Source: Microbacterium sp. LWH3-1.2 (lineage in GTDB: Bacteria; Actinomycetota; Actinomycetes; Actinomycetales; Microbacteriaceae). From it: DNA of 64,000 bases. The notes below the pieces were generated by a model. The model did no database searches. It was not told the DNA's origin and saw only the letters and a list, made by a program, of their open reading frames with translations. Within the stretch, counting starts at the first letter, position 1; each line of letters starts with the position of its first letter. A program made the translations under genes and the position numbers. The DNA is taken from positions 124,001-188,000 of the forward strand of contig NZ_JBEGIK010000001.1 of the NCBI RefSeq assembly GCF_040675855.1, given 5' to 3'. Of this stretch, positions 15,815 through 24,512 are shown piece after piece.

Positions 15815-17614
15815 TCAGACGCCGCCTCCTCCGCCGCCCCCGCCTCCACCGCCCGCGGAGCCGCCGCCCGACGATCCGCCGGAGGACGACGACGAGGAGG
15901 CCGACGTCGACAGGTTCGAGATCCCCGCCGAGAACGCCGCGGCGTTGAAGCCGCTCGAACCCGCGTACCAGCCGGGCGAGTTGCCGGCCCCGTACAGCAC
16001 GACCAGCTCCTCGGCCCACTTCTTCTCCTGGCCGAACACCACCGCGTACGGCAGCAGCGTCTCGTACAGCTTCAGCTTCACCCGGGGGTCGGACACGTCG
16101 ACGTACTCGCGCTCGGCGCCCTGCGGAGACTGCAGCATGCGGATGCGATCGGCCTCCGCCCACTCGATGAACTGCTTGAGGCCGAGCAGGTGGTCGCGCG
16201 TCTGGGCGCCGGCGACGGTCAGCGGCTTGCGGGACACCATCCCGGCGACGAGGAGGGTGACGAGTGTCGCCGCGATGATCAGCAGGATCGGCACCCACGG
16301 CGTCACGTAGCCCACCAGCGCGCCGATGCCGAAGAGCAGCACCATCACATCTGAGATGATCGCGATGGCGATGGGCCACGCGCGTGCGCTCATCGGCACC
16401 TTTCGCCGCAGGCGCCGGGAGTAGAGCTCCGCGGACGCCGCCTTCAGGACCTTCTGCGCGGTCGTCGAGAACCTCGTGTCGCTGCGGCCGAACTCGAACT
16501 CCTCGCCCGGCATGCCCATGGGGAAGAGACCGGGCAGCAGCATCCGTCCGTCCCCGTCGGCGAGTGCCGGGTTCACGAGCACGGCCTTCAGCTTCGTGCC
16601 GCCGAACCACTTCGGCGGGCCTTCTTCGATGCGGATGCTGCCCACCACTGCCTGCTCGAGCACTTCGGCCGGGATCGCCTTCGTGGTGCGGCCGAGCAGC
16701 ACGGCGCTTTCGAGGGCATCGATGCCGTGCGGCGGCGTGTACTCCGCGATGATGACGGGTCGGCCGGGCTCGTCGCGGAGGTGGCGCCGGCGCGCGACGG
16801 CCGCGAGCACGACCGCTGTGCCGAGTCCGAGCACCGCCACGCCGCTTTGCAGCCAGCCCCACGGTGACGCCAGGAAGCCCGGATCGAACTGGACGAACGT
16901 GTCGGGTTCGAACCCGATCGCGATCGTCATCGTCTGGTACGGCTGGACGTCGAGCGTCGACGCCACGACCGCGCCGTCGACGTCGCCGATCGGGCAGGTC
17001 TGGGTCGAGCCCTGGTAGCCGACGTAGCAGGACTGCGCGCCGGTGCTCGCGTCGGTGAGGTCATCGGGCATGCTCACCCGCGCGGTGATGCGACCGAACC
17101 GCTGCGGCCAGGCGACGCCGTTGATGTCCCAGTAGAACTCGTCGGCGCCGGTGTCGGCGAAGTACCGTGTGACGTTCTCGAGCGTGTAGGTGAAGACGTA
17201 CGTCTGGCGGCCGTGGACGTAGTCGTCGGCGCGCGACGTCATGATGTAGAAGCCGTCCTCGGACTCGGTCTCCTCGGCGCGGGGTGCGCCGGTCTCGTCG
17301 GTGATCGAGACGAGATCGGGGTGCAGAGGCGCGCCCTGGTAGCTGTCGGGGATGATGCGCCGCATGCCGCGGTTCTGGTCGAAATCGGGGAAGATCGCGA
17401 CGAACGTCTCGACGACCGTCAGGGTGCTCGTGCCGTCGTCGGCACGGCCGAGCTGGTAGTCGACGTCGAGACTCTCGAACGAGAAGTCGTCGACTCCCGC
17501 GTGCGCGGGGGCAGGGTCGAGGCCGGTGAACGCCAAGGCTCCCAGCACGGCGAGCACCGCACCCACGACTCCGAGACGACGCGTGCGCGACGACGCGACT
17601 GCAGAAGACCCCAT
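15815..17614 (-). CDS. DUF2207 domain membrane protein
   Basis: 599 residues. A signal peptide or anchor (about 1-39) is followed by an extracellular DUF2207 domain (about 40-245) with the family opening DVDYQLGRADDGTSTLTVVETF and RGMRRIIP. A membrane helix lies near 250-275, a cytosolic part follows, and two more helices lie at about 425-470. The C-terminus ends in a Ser/Gly-rich tail closing with a run of glycines, common in this family (TPM-like tails). The function is unknown. TAGCCT-type promoter logic applies: TAGGCT lies 6 nt before the ATG. It is divergent from a MarR gene only 42 bp away. Confidence 0.85.
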   Translation of the reverse strand: MGSSAVASSRTRRLGVVGAVLAVLGALAFTGLDPAPAHAGVDDFSFESLDVDYQLGRADDGTSTLTVVETFVAIFPDFDQNRGMRRIIPDSYQGAPLHPDLVSITDETGAPRAEETESEDGFYIMTSRADDYVHGRQTYVFTYTLENVTRYFADTGADEFYWDINGVAWPQRFGRITARVSMPDDLTDASTGAQSCYVGYQGSTQTCPIGDVDGAVVASTLDVQPYQTMTIAIGFEPDTFVQFDPGFLASPWGWLQSGVAVLGLGTAVVLAAVARRRHLRDEPGRPVIIAEYTPPHGIDALESAVLLGRTTKAIPAEVLEQAVVGSIRIEEGPPKWFGGTKLKAVLVNPALADGDGRMLLPGLFPMGMPGEEFEFGRSDTRFSTTAQKVLKAASAELYSRRLRRKVPMSARAWPIAIAIISDVMVLLFGIGALVGYVTPWVPILLIIAATLVTLLVAGMVSRKPLTVAGAQTRDHLLGLKQFIEWAEADRIRMLQSPQGAEREYVDVSDPRVKLKLYETLLPYAVVFGQEKKWAEELVVLYGAGNSPGWYAGSSGFNAAAFSAGISNLSTSASSSSSSGGSSGGGSAGGGGGGGGGGGV

Positions 17615-17656
17615 GGGGCCAGCCTAGGGTCGGCACAAGGCTCTAATCTGGACGCT

Positions 17657-18097
17657 ATGACCGATCGCCGTCTCGCCATCGACGCGTGGGAGAGTCTGTT
17701 CCGCGCGCAGCACGAGGTGTTCGGCGATATCAACGACGACTTCGACGACGAGACGCTGAGCCAGGCCGAGTACGACGTGCTCCTCACGGTGACCCGCGCC
17801 GACGACCTCACGGCGCGCCTGCGCGACGTGACGGCGAACATGCTGATCAGCCAGCCGAGCGTCTCGCGCCTCGTCGACCGCATGGTCGCGCGCGATCTGC
17901 TCACCAAGTGCGCCGACCCCGACGACGGGCGCGGCGCGCTCGTGCGCGCGACGGATGCCGGGGCGTCGCTGTTCCGCCGCATCGCCAGTGCCCACGGCAA
18001 GGCCATCGCCGAGCGCATGTCGCTCCTGTCGGACGACGAGCTCTCACAGCTTCGCGACCTCACCGCCAAGCTCCGAAAGAAGCAGCCCAGCTGCTGA
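17657..18097 (+). CDS. MarR family transcriptional regulator
   Basis: 146 residues. The winged helix spans about residues 35-105, with the recognition segment (NMLISQPSVSRLVDRMVARD) and wing ADPDDGRGALV. TAATCT is 7 nt before the ATG, so leaderless translation is likely. The 42-bp gap to the divergent DUF2207 gene means both promoters overlap, a simple way for this protein to control both. It converges on an ABC exporter operon, another possible target. Confidence 0.85.
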   Translation: MTDRRLAIDAWESLFRAQHEVFGDINDDFDDETLSQAEYDVLLTVTRADDLTARLRDVTANMLISQPSVSRLVDRMVARDLLTKCADPDDGRGALVRATDAGASLFRRIASAHGKAIAERMSLLSDDELSQLRDLTAKLRKKQPSC

Positions 18098-18115
18098 TTT
18101 CACTCCCGGTCGCGG

Positions 18116-18850
18116 CTACGGCGTGCGGCGGCGCAGGGTGAGCGACGCGAGGATCAGCGCGCCCACCGCGAACGCGACCACGATGAGCAGCGGCCCGAAG
18201 ACCTCCCAGCCCTGGTCGCCGTCCGTCACCGCGTTGATCGTGTCGATGGCGTAACTCAGCGGGAGGATCTTCGAGATCTGGTACAGCGCCTCGGGCATGT
18301 CCTCCCGGGGCATGAAGAGGCCGCCCAGGATGATCTGCGGGAACACGATCAGCGGCATGAACTGCACCGCCTGGAACTCTGTCCGCGCGAAGGCGCTCGC
18401 GAGAAGGCCCAGCGCGGTGCCGAGGATCGCATCGACCACGGCCACCAGCCCGAGTTGCCACAGCGGCCCGTCGACCTCCAGCCCGCACACCCACACGGCG
18501 AACGTCACCGTGATGACGGCTTGCAGGGTCGCCATGAGCCCGAAGGCGAACCCGTACCCGAGGATGAAGTCCGCCTTCGCGATCGGCGTCGTCATGAGCC
18601 GCTCGAGCGTTCCGGACCGGCGCTCGCGAAGCGTCGTGATGGAAGTGATCAGGAACATCACGATGAACGGGAACAGCGCGAGGATCGGTCCGCCGAACTG
18701 GTCGAAGACCCCCTCCTGATCGCTGAACAGCCACGCGAACAGGCCGACCAGCAGGCTCGGTGCGACGAGCATGAGCGCGATGGAACGCGGGTCGTGGCTG
18801 AGCTGCCGCAACACGCGGCCCGCCGTCGCGAGGGTCAGCAGCCCGTTCAC
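18116..18850 (-). CDS. ABC-2 type transporter permease
   Basis: 244 residues with six hydrophobic segments and the ABC-2 signature region (LPLSYAIDTINAVTDGDQGW; LGGLFMPREDMPEAL). It forms the membrane part of an exporter with the ATPase encoded just upstream; its GTG start overlaps the ATPase stop (GTGA). Drug or lipid-linked export is usual for this family, but the substrate here is unknown. Confidence 0.88.
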   Translation of the reverse strand: MNGLLTLATAGRVLRQLSHDPRSIALMLVAPSLLVGLFAWLFSDQEGVFDQFGGPILALFPFIVMFLITSITTLRERRSGTLERLMTTPIAKADFILGYGFAFGLMATLQAVITVTFAVWVCGLEVDGPLWQLGLVAVVDAILGTALGLLASAFARTEFQAVQFMPLIVFPQIILGGLFMPREDMPEALYQISKILPLSYAIDTINAVTDGDQGWEVFGPLLIVVAFAVGALILASLTLRRRTP

Positions 18851-19671
18851 GACGCGCTCCCGCGGTGCGGGTGCTCCACGTGCTCGGACTGTTCTCGCGC
18901 TTCGCGGCGGGTGAGCGGATGCTGCGCCTCGACCTCCGCCCGAGACGGCGCGTCGCGCTCGATGAGCGTGAGGAACGCAGCATCCGGATCCGTCGTCCCG
19001 GTGTCGGCGAAGAGGCCGCCGGGTGTCGTGTCGGCGATGATGCGGCCCGCGCGCATGAGCACGAGGCGGTCGCAGCGGAGCGCTTCGTCCATGACGTGGC
19101 TCGAGACGATCAGCGTCGCCCCGGCGTCGGCGAGGCCGCGGAAGACCTCCCACAGCTCCGCGCGCAGCAGTGGGTCGAGGCCGACGGTGGGCTCGTCGAG
19201 CACGAGCAGCTCGGGAACGCCCAGCATGGCGACGGCGAGCGAGACGCGGCTCTCCTGTCCGCCGGAGAGCGAGTCGATCGTCTGGTCGCGCTGGTCGGCC
19301 AGGCCCACCTGCTCGATGACACGATCGACGTCGGTCCGGGGCGCGTCGACCAGCCGTGCGAAGTAGCGCAGGTTCTGCTGGATCGTGAGGTCTCCGTAGA
19401 CCGACGCGGCCTGAGTGTCGTACGCCACCCGCTTGCGCAGTGCGCGCGAGCCCGCGGGTTCGCCGAGCACCGTCACGTCGCCACCCGCCACCTTCTGCAC
19501 GCCCACGATCGCGCGCATCAGGGTGGTCTTGCCGCATCCCGAGGGGCCGAGCAGCCCGGTCACCTGCCCGCGCGGGATGTCGAGATCGAGCCCGGTGAAC
19601 ACCGCGGTCCTCCCGCGCCGGACGTGCAGACCGCGCAGGCTCACCGCATCCGCCCCTGCTTCGTTCGTCAC
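18847..19671 (-). CDS. ABC transporter ATP-binding protein
   Basis: 274 residues. Walker A GPSGCGKTT, Q-loop in YDTQAASVYGDLT, signature LSGGQESRVSLA, Walker B LLVLDEPTVGLDP and switch His in VSSHVMDEA are all intact. DrrA-like exporter ATPase partnered with the coupled ABC-2 permease. The C-terminal 45 residues are charged and variable. The GTG at 19671 starts the conserved domain; the longer upstream open frame is antisense to other sequence and is not believed. Confidence 0.92.
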   Translation of the reverse strand: MTNEAGADAVSLRGLHVRRGRTAVFTGLDLDIPRGQVTGLLGPSGCGKTTLMRAIVGVQKVAGGDVTVLGEPAGSRALRKRVAYDTQAASVYGDLTIQQNLRYFARLVDAPRTDVDRVIEQVGLADQRDQTIDSLSGGQESRVSLAVAMLGVPELLVLDEPTVGLDPLLRAELWEVFRGLADAGATLIVSSHVMDEALRCDRLVLMRAGRIIADTTPGGLFADTGTTDPDAAFLTLIERDAPSRAEVEAQHPLTRREAREQSEHVEHPHRGSAS

Positions 19672-19947
19672 GAGTCGAATAGTGCTCTCCCTCCTCCGCG
19701 CCGTCAACGAGCCGCGCGGTGGTGCGGTGTCAGACGTCCTCGGCGAGGCCCACCTCGTCGTGGATCTCGCGGAGACGTCCGTCATGGGTGACACCGTCGA
19801 TGGTGACCGAGCCCGAGGCCGGGCGCGACGTCCTTCGCGGTGTACGGGAAGCGGGTCCGGCGGCCGGGCACGGCGACGGCCGGCCGGCATCCTTGCTGAC
19901 GCTCCAGGGTCGAGTCGTTCGATCCTCGGCGGACGTAGTCTGACGCC
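19672..19947. other. Intergenic region with a possible gene remnant
   Basis: 276 bp. On the minus strand the frame ending at 19730 reads GSVTIDGVTHDGRLREIHDE and stops shortly after. This looks like the C-terminus of a real protein cut off at its 5' side. I cannot name the family. The right end carries the tdk promoter (TAGTCT, 19936-19941). Confidence 0.3.
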
Positions 19948-20532
19948 ATGCACACGCGCACGCAGGCAAGGCTGCAGGTCGTCGCCGGCCCGATGTTCGC
20001 CGGAAAGTCGGAGGAGCTGCTGCGCCGCGTCCGCCGCGCGCGCATCGCCGGGCTCGAGGTCGAGGTGGTGAGCCACGCCCTCGACGATCGCCGGGGCGAG
20101 GGGCTCGTGAGCTCGCACTCGGGGCTGAGCGTGCCGTCGCGGTCCGTGCCCGACGTCGCCTCCCTCGTCACCGGGGTTCGAGGCCGCGGCCTCGACCTCG
20201 TCGCCATAGACGAGGCTCAGTTCTTCGGCACCGACCTCGTCCCCGCCGTCGACGAGCTGGTCGCCGGCGGGGTGACCGTGGTGGTGTCGGGGCTGTGCAT
20301 CACGTTCGACGGCCGGCCGTTCGAGCCGCTGCCGGAGCTGATGGCGATGGCGGAGGATGTACTGAAGCTCACCGCGGTGTGCGCGGTTTGCGGGGAGGAC
20401 GCCGCGTTCCACCAGCGCATCGCCGGGGTTCCCGCCGGCGATGCCGGTGTGCCGACGCCCGCGCACGTCGGGGGGATCGAGTCCTACCAGGCCCGCTGCC
20501 GCAGGCACTTCACCGGAACCGCTCGACCGTAG
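19948..20532 (+). CDS. tdk: Thymidine kinase
   Basis: 194 residues, the usual length of the type II enzyme. It phosphorylates thymidine to dTMP in nucleotide salvage. The P-loop GPMFAGKS is at residues 14-21, the Walker B-like DEAQFF starts at 88, and the C-terminal zinc-binding part has CAVCG and a late Cys/His pair (CRRH). The lasso region GIESYQARC contains the conserved Tyr. TAGTCT lies 6 nt before the ATG, so it is probably leaderless. It converges on hsp20 with a terminator between. Confidence 0.95.
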   Translation: MHTRTQARLQVVAGPMFAGKSEELLRRVRRARIAGLEVEVVSHALDDRRGEGLVSSHSGLSVPSRSVPDVASLVTGVRGRGLDLVAIDEAQFFGTDLVPAVDELVAGGVTVVVSGLCITFDGRPFEPLPELMAMAEDVLKLTAVCAVCGEDAAFHQRIAGVPAGDAGVPTPAHVGGIESYQARCRRHFTGTARP

Positions 20533-20541
20533 ACGACAGAA

Positions 20542-20577
20542 CGGATGCCTCGCCGCTCGGTCGGCGGGAGGCATCCG
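20542..20577. terminator. Terminator between tdk and hsp20
   Basis: Stem CGGATGCCTC/GAGGCATCCG (10 bp) with a GC-rich loop, between converging genes. Confidence 0.65.
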
Positions 20578-20592
20578 TGTTCTGGAATGGCC

Positions 20593-21045
20593 CTACTGCT
20601 CGATCGGCTGCGGGGCGTCGGACTCGTGTGCCGTGATCGTGGGCGCGCCACCCTCGGACATGACCTCGATCTTGCGCGGCTTCGCCCTCTCGCTGACCGG
20701 GATCGTCACGCTCAGCACGCCGTTGTTGTAGCTCGCCGAGATGCGCTCGGTGTCGACGCCCTGGCCCAGGTTGAGCTGGCGCAGGAAGCTCGCCGCCTCT
20801 CGCTCGCGTGTGATCCACTTGACGTCGTCGCCGCTCGTCAGCGTGCGCTCCGCGCGGATGGTGAGCAGCTGTCCGTCGACGTCGATGTCGACCGAGCCCG
20901 GGTCGATGCCCGGAAGGTCGGCCGTCAGGACGTAGTGATCGCCGTCGCGGTACAGGTCCATCGGCATGCGGCGCGGGCCGCGGCGCGCGTCGAAGAGACC
21001 GGCCGCAAGGCGGTCGAGGTCCCGGAACGGGTCGTAAGTGGCCAT
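20593..21045 (-). CDS. Small heat shock protein, Hsp20/alpha-crystallin
   Basis: 150 residues. The alpha-crystallin domain covers about residues 26-125: DLYRDGDHYVLTADLPGIDP and, near its end, the NNGVLSVTIPV motif that is diagnostic of Hsp20. ATP-independent holdase chaperone. GAGGAG precedes the ATG. The promoter region carries both a perfect CIRCE element and a HAIR-like inverted repeat, so repression by HrcA and probably HspR is expected. Confidence 0.95.
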   Translation of the reverse strand: MATYDPFRDLDRLAAGLFDARRGPRRMPMDLYRDGDHYVLTADLPGIDPGSVDIDVDGQLLTIRAERTLTSGDDVKWITREREAASFLRQLNLGQGVDTERISASYNNGVLSVTIPVSERAKPRKIEVMSEGGAPTITAHESDAPQPIEQ

Positions 21046-21069
21046 GGTTATCTCCTCTCGTTTCTGAGG

Positions 21070-21088
21070 TTGAGTCGTATCGGCTCAA
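21070..21088. promoter_or_regulatory. HAIR-like element (HspR operator)
   Basis: TTGAG-N9-CTCAA (21070-21074 and 21084-21088) matches the core of the HspR-associated inverted repeat (CTTGAGT-N7-ACTCAAG) with two outer mismatches. It is about 25 bp upstream of the hsp20 start. Confidence 0.65.
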
Positions 21089-21099
21089 CTATGCTCAGA

Positions 21100-21126
21100 T
21101 TAGCACTCTCGGGTGCGGAGTGCTAA
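21100..21126. promoter_or_regulatory. CIRCE element (HrcA operator)
   Basis: TTAGCACTC (21100-21108), a 9-bp spacer, and GAGTGCTAA (21118-21126): an exact match to the CIRCE consensus, upstream of hsp20. Confidence 0.95.
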
Positions 21127-21253
21127 GTGGTTCGGCGTTCGCCGTGAACGAACGCGGCCCGGGATCGGCCCCCCTCCCCCGGCAGCCGGCGCCGCTCAGG
21201 TCACCCCACGCGGCCACCGCCGCCATCTTTCGTGCGCAGGCGGCCGGCTCGGC

Positions 21254-22837
21254 TCAACACTCGATGACGTTCACGGCGAGACCGCCCTCGCTCGTCTCCT
21301 TGTACTTGTGCGACATGTCGACGCCGGTCTGGCGCATGGTCTCGACCACCGCGTCGAGCGAGACATAGTGCGAGCCGTCGCCGCGCAGGGCGAGGCGCGC
21401 AGCCGTGACCGCGGTCGACGCGGCGATCGCGTTGCGCTCGATGCACGGGATCTGCACGAGGCCGCCGACGGGGTCGCAGGTGAGACCCAGATGGTGCTCC
21501 ATGGCGATCTCCGCAGCGTTCTCGATCTGCCGGTTCGTGCCACCCATCACCGCGGTGAGACCGCCCGCGGCCATCGCGCACGCCGACCCGACCTCCGCCT
21601 GGCAGCCCCCTTCGGCACCCGAGATCGAGGCGTTGGCCTTGAACAGCGAGCCCAGCGCCGTGGCGGTGAGAAGGAACCGGCGGATGCCTCTGCGACGATT
21701 GGCCTCTGCGACCTGCTCGTCATCCCAGCCTGCGGCCTGTTCGGAGGTCGCCGCATGCCCGTGGTAGCCGAGCAGGGCGCTGCCGACCAGCTCGCCGTAC
21801 GGCGTCACCGCATTGCCGGCTCCGAGGCCGGAGTCGGCGAGAAAGCGCCACCAGTACATCGCGACGGCTGGCACGATGCCGGCGGCACCGTTCGTCGGCG
21901 CGGTCACCACGCGCCCGGCCGCGGCGTTCTCCTCGTTCACCGCGAGCGCGAATGCGCCCAGCCACTCCCCCGGGAGCTCTCGCCGACCGTCGGCCTCGGC
22001 CGCCTCGAGCTGCTCGCGGATGGATGAGGCTCGGCGCTTTACGCCCAGCATTCCAGGGAGCACACCCACGGACTGGAGACCTGCCTCGACGCACGCGGCC
22101 ATCGCGTCCCAGATCATGTCGAGGCCCTCCGCGATGTCCTCGTCGCGACGCAGGGACTCCTCGTTCATACGCGCGGCCTCGGCGATGGTGATGCCCCGCT
22201 CGTCGCACACCGCGAGCAGCTCCTCGGCGCTCGAGAAGTCCAGGGGGAACGCGTGCGGGCGCACCTGCGCCACCTCGCCGTCGCGGCGGATGAAGCCGCC
22301 GCCGACGGAGTAGTAGGTCTCGCGGACGACGATTCCGGCATCCGTCCCGCTCACCGGCTCGACCGGCGCCGTCAAGCCTGTCCGCCGGATCCCGGGCGTG
22401 GAGAGGGAACGCGCGGGGCCGTCGCCCGGTGAGGCCCATGCCTCGAGCCTCATCGCGTTCGGGTGGGCGGGCAGGTGCGTGCGGGGGGCGAAAACGACGT
22501 CGCCGCGTTCGAACGGCACCGGGTGCGTACCGGCCAACTCGAGCGCGCGCCCGTCGGGCCAGTCTGTCCACGCCGAGCGCACAGCATCCGGATCCACCGA
22601 CTCCGGCTCGAGACCCTGCAGACCCGCGACGACGGCGTCGGGCGTGCCGTGACCGATGCCTGTCGCGCCCAGCGAGCCGTACAGCGTGCAGGTGACGCGG
22701 CCGACGCGCGGCAGCACGCCGGTCTCGCGGAGACGGACGACGAAATCGTAGGCGGCCCGCATGGGGCCGACCGTGTGGGAGCTCGAGGGTCCTACGCCGA
22801 TGGAGAACAGCTCGAATGCCGAGACGTAGGCGCTCAT
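21254..22837 (-). CDS. sdaA: L-serine ammonia-lyase
   Basis: 527 residues, fused alpha/beta type. It deaminates L-serine to pyruvate with a 4Fe-4S cluster. The N-terminal part carries SIGVGPSSSHTVGPMRAA. The C-terminal part has the three cluster cysteines in GGCQAEVGSACAM, GLTCDPVGG and IPCIERNAIA, plus NASISGAEGG. Compared with the E. coli enzyme (about 455 residues) there is an extra segment of about 40 residues between PAVAMYWWRF and TALGSLFKANAS. TAGCCT lies 7 nt before the ATG, so a leaderless start is likely. Confidence 0.95.
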   Translation of the reverse strand: MSAYVSAFELFSIGVGPSSSHTVGPMRAAYDFVVRLRETGVLPRVGRVTCTLYGSLGATGIGHGTPDAVVAGLQGLEPESVDPDAVRSAWTDWPDGRALELAGTHPVPFERGDVVFAPRTHLPAHPNAMRLEAWASPGDGPARSLSTPGIRRTGLTAPVEPVSGTDAGIVVRETYYSVGGGFIRRDGEVAQVRPHAFPLDFSSAEELLAVCDERGITIAEAARMNEESLRRDEDIAEGLDMIWDAMAACVEAGLQSVGVLPGMLGVKRRASSIREQLEAAEADGRRELPGEWLGAFALAVNEENAAAGRVVTAPTNGAAGIVPAVAMYWWRFLADSGLGAGNAVTPYGELVGSALLGYHGHAATSEQAAGWDDEQVAEANRRRGIRRFLLTATALGSLFKANASISGAEGGCQAEVGSACAMAAGGLTAVMGGTNRQIENAAEIAMEHHLGLTCDPVGGLVQIPCIERNAIAASTAVTAARLALRGDGSHYVSLDAVVETMRQTGVDMSHKYKETSEGGLAVNVIEC

Positions 22838-22943
22838 CGCGACCAGGCTAACCCGATCGGGGCGCGCAGTCTGACGCCTGTTATCGACTCGATATGAGCA
22901 GGATGCCTCTTCATCGGCGCATCCATGGTGCAGCGTGGCGCCG

Positions 22944-23315
22944 TCAGGCGGCGACGGGCCGGAACGAGACGAGGCCCACGGTGTTGCCCTCGGAGTCCTT
23001 GACGAACGCCTGCCACTCGCGGTGGCCGGCCGGTCCGAGGGTGTCGTCGTCGTGGGTGAAGATCACGTGCGGCGGCGAGACGACCTCGGCCAGTTCACCG
23101 ATCCGCCCGAGAGCTGCCACCACATCGTCGACGTGCAGGTACAGCAGCGCCGTCGGGGCGTTGCGGTCGAGCAGCAGCCGGACCCCGTCGAGGTCGAAGA
23201 AGAGCAGACCCGGCGGATCGAAGATCGCCGTCGCGTCGGTGCCGAGGAGAGCGGCGTAGAAGCCGGCGGCACGCTCGAGGTCGTCGGCGTGCTGGGCCAC
23301 CTGCACAAGTCTCAT
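22944..23315 (-). CDS. VOC (glyoxalase/bleomycin resistance) family protein
   Basis: 123 residues with the paired beta-alpha-beta-beta-beta modules of the vicinal oxygen chelate fold: QHADDLERAAGFYAALLG at the start and HREWQAFVKDSEGNTVGLVS at the end. Candidate metal ligands are His 9 and the C-terminal Glu in DSEGN. Metal-dependent isomerase, dioxygenase or binding protein; the substrate is unknown. Confidence 0.85.
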   Translation of the reverse strand: MRLVQVAQHADDLERAAGFYAALLGTDATAIFDPPGLLFFDLDGVRLLLDRNAPTALLYLHVDDVVAALGRIGELAEVVSPPHVIFTHDDDTLGPAGHREWQAFVKDSEGNTVGLVSFRPVAA

Positions 23316-23418
23316 GGCGTCATTCTCGCCCTCGCCTCGGCGGTGTGCCAGTGATGGCGCTCTTCCCGCCGCACCGGGGTTGGGGTATCAATGAGGCAGG
23401 CGATCCTGGAGGTTGGCG

Positions 23419-23586
23419 ATGCTGTTCGTGCTCTATCTGATCCTGCTCATCGGCGGAATGGTGATCCTGGGCTTGTCGTTCGCGTCACCGATCCTTCCGG
23501 CCCTGGTGTTCGTCGCCGGCCTGCTCTGCATCGTCGCCGCGGTCGCCATTCCGGTCACCGCGGGGGCCTTCGAGCAGCGCAGGTAG
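23419..23586 (+). CDS. Small membrane protein, 55 residues
   Basis: MLFVLYLILLIGGMVILGLS begins two hydrophobic helices (about 2-22 and 27-48), ending in AFEQRR. GGAGG lies 7-11 bases before the ATG, and codon use is strongly G/C-ended, so it looks like a real gene. No named family is recognised. It stands alone between converging or divergent neighbours. Confidence 0.7.
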   Translation: MLFVLYLILLIGGMVILGLSFASPILPALVFVAGLLCIVAAVAIPVTAGAFEQRR

Positions 23587-23672
23587 CGCGCCCCCTGTCC
23601 TCCGCGGTGCGTCCCCACGGGGAATGAGTGGCGCTGTGGTCGAGCGGTCCCCACGGTCGAGCGGAGCATTGG

Positions 23673-24512
23673 TTATCCGCTGAGGCTATGGATGGCCGGA
23701 GTCAGTTCGCGCGCGAGATCTCGCGCGAGGTACCCGAGTCCGATCCGCTCCCCGAGGCGGACCCCCGCGCGAGCATGCGCCCAGGATCCCCACACCGCGG
23801 CACGAGCCGGATCCACGCCGCGTGCGGCGAACCCTGCGATGGCGCCGGCGAGCACATCGCCGCTGCCGGACGTGCCCAGCCCGCCGTCGCCGTCGTCGAG
23901 CCGCCATGCGCGCCCGTCCGGGCAGGCCACCACGCCGTAGCAGTTCACGACCGCGTCGAAGGCCGCGGCGATCTCGCAGACGTCGGCCACGTCGTCGGCG
24001 AACTCGCGGCCGAGCAGGATCTTCGCCTCGTCCTTGTTGGGGTTCAGGAGGAGGTCGTCGGGAAGGCTGCCGCGATCGATCTCGGGAAGCACTCCGAGCG
24101 CGAAGGCGTCGAGCACGACCAGGCGAGGTCCTGTCGCCGCGACGGTGCGCAGCGTCGCCCGCGTCTCGTCGGCGTCGCTGAAGCCGGGCCCGATCAGCAC
24201 CGCATCGGCCGCGGCGACCCTCTCGCCCAGCTCTCCGTCCAGCGGCGCGTCGGCACCGTCCGGGAGCGCCAGGATGCCGGCTTCCGGAAGCCCGATACCC
24301 ACCTGCGCGTCGATCGACTGGGGCACCGCGAGCGCTACGCGTCCGGCACCGACCCGCAGCGCCGACTCCCCCGCGAGGAGCACCGCTCCGGGTGAGGTGC
24401 GCGATCCGCCGACGACCACGACGTCGCCGCGGGACTTCTTCGAGTCGCCCGGCCCGGGCAGGCCCCACTCCCGCAGGAGCGCATCGGTGACGGGCTCAGC
24501 GCGGCTGGACAT
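23673..24512 (-). CDS. nnrD: ADP-dependent NAD(P)H-hydrate dehydratase
   Basis: 279 residues. It repairs hydrated NAD(P)H (NADHX/NADPHX) in the ribokinase-like YjeF C-terminal family. Conserved stretches are KKSRGDVVVVGGSRTSPGA, the LNPNKDEAK motif and GTSGSGDVLAGAIAGF, whose Gly-Asp is the catalytic and nucleotide-binding signature. It lacks the epimerase half (NnrE), which must be encoded elsewhere. The ATG at 24512 overlaps the upstream phosphatase gene by 17 bases, so the two are co-transcribed. Confidence 0.92.
   Translation of the reverse strand: MSSRAEPVTDALLREWGLPGPGDSKKSRGDVVVVGGSRTSPGAVLLAGESALRVGAGRVALAVPQSIDAQVGIGLPEAGILALPDGADAPLDGELGERVAAADAVLIGPGFSDADETRATLRTVAATGPRLVVLDAFALGVLPEIDRGSLPDDLLLNPNKDEAKILLGREFADDVADVCEIAAAFDAVVNCYGVVACPDGRAWRLDDGDGGLGTSGSGDVLAGAIAGFAARGVDPARAAVWGSWAHARAGVRLGERIGLGYLARDLARELTPAIHSLSG

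Noticed and set aside
13827..16862. 1011-residue minus-strand open frame
   Set aside because: Covers several well-supported genes in the wrong frame; low-complexity Arg/Glu/His sequence.
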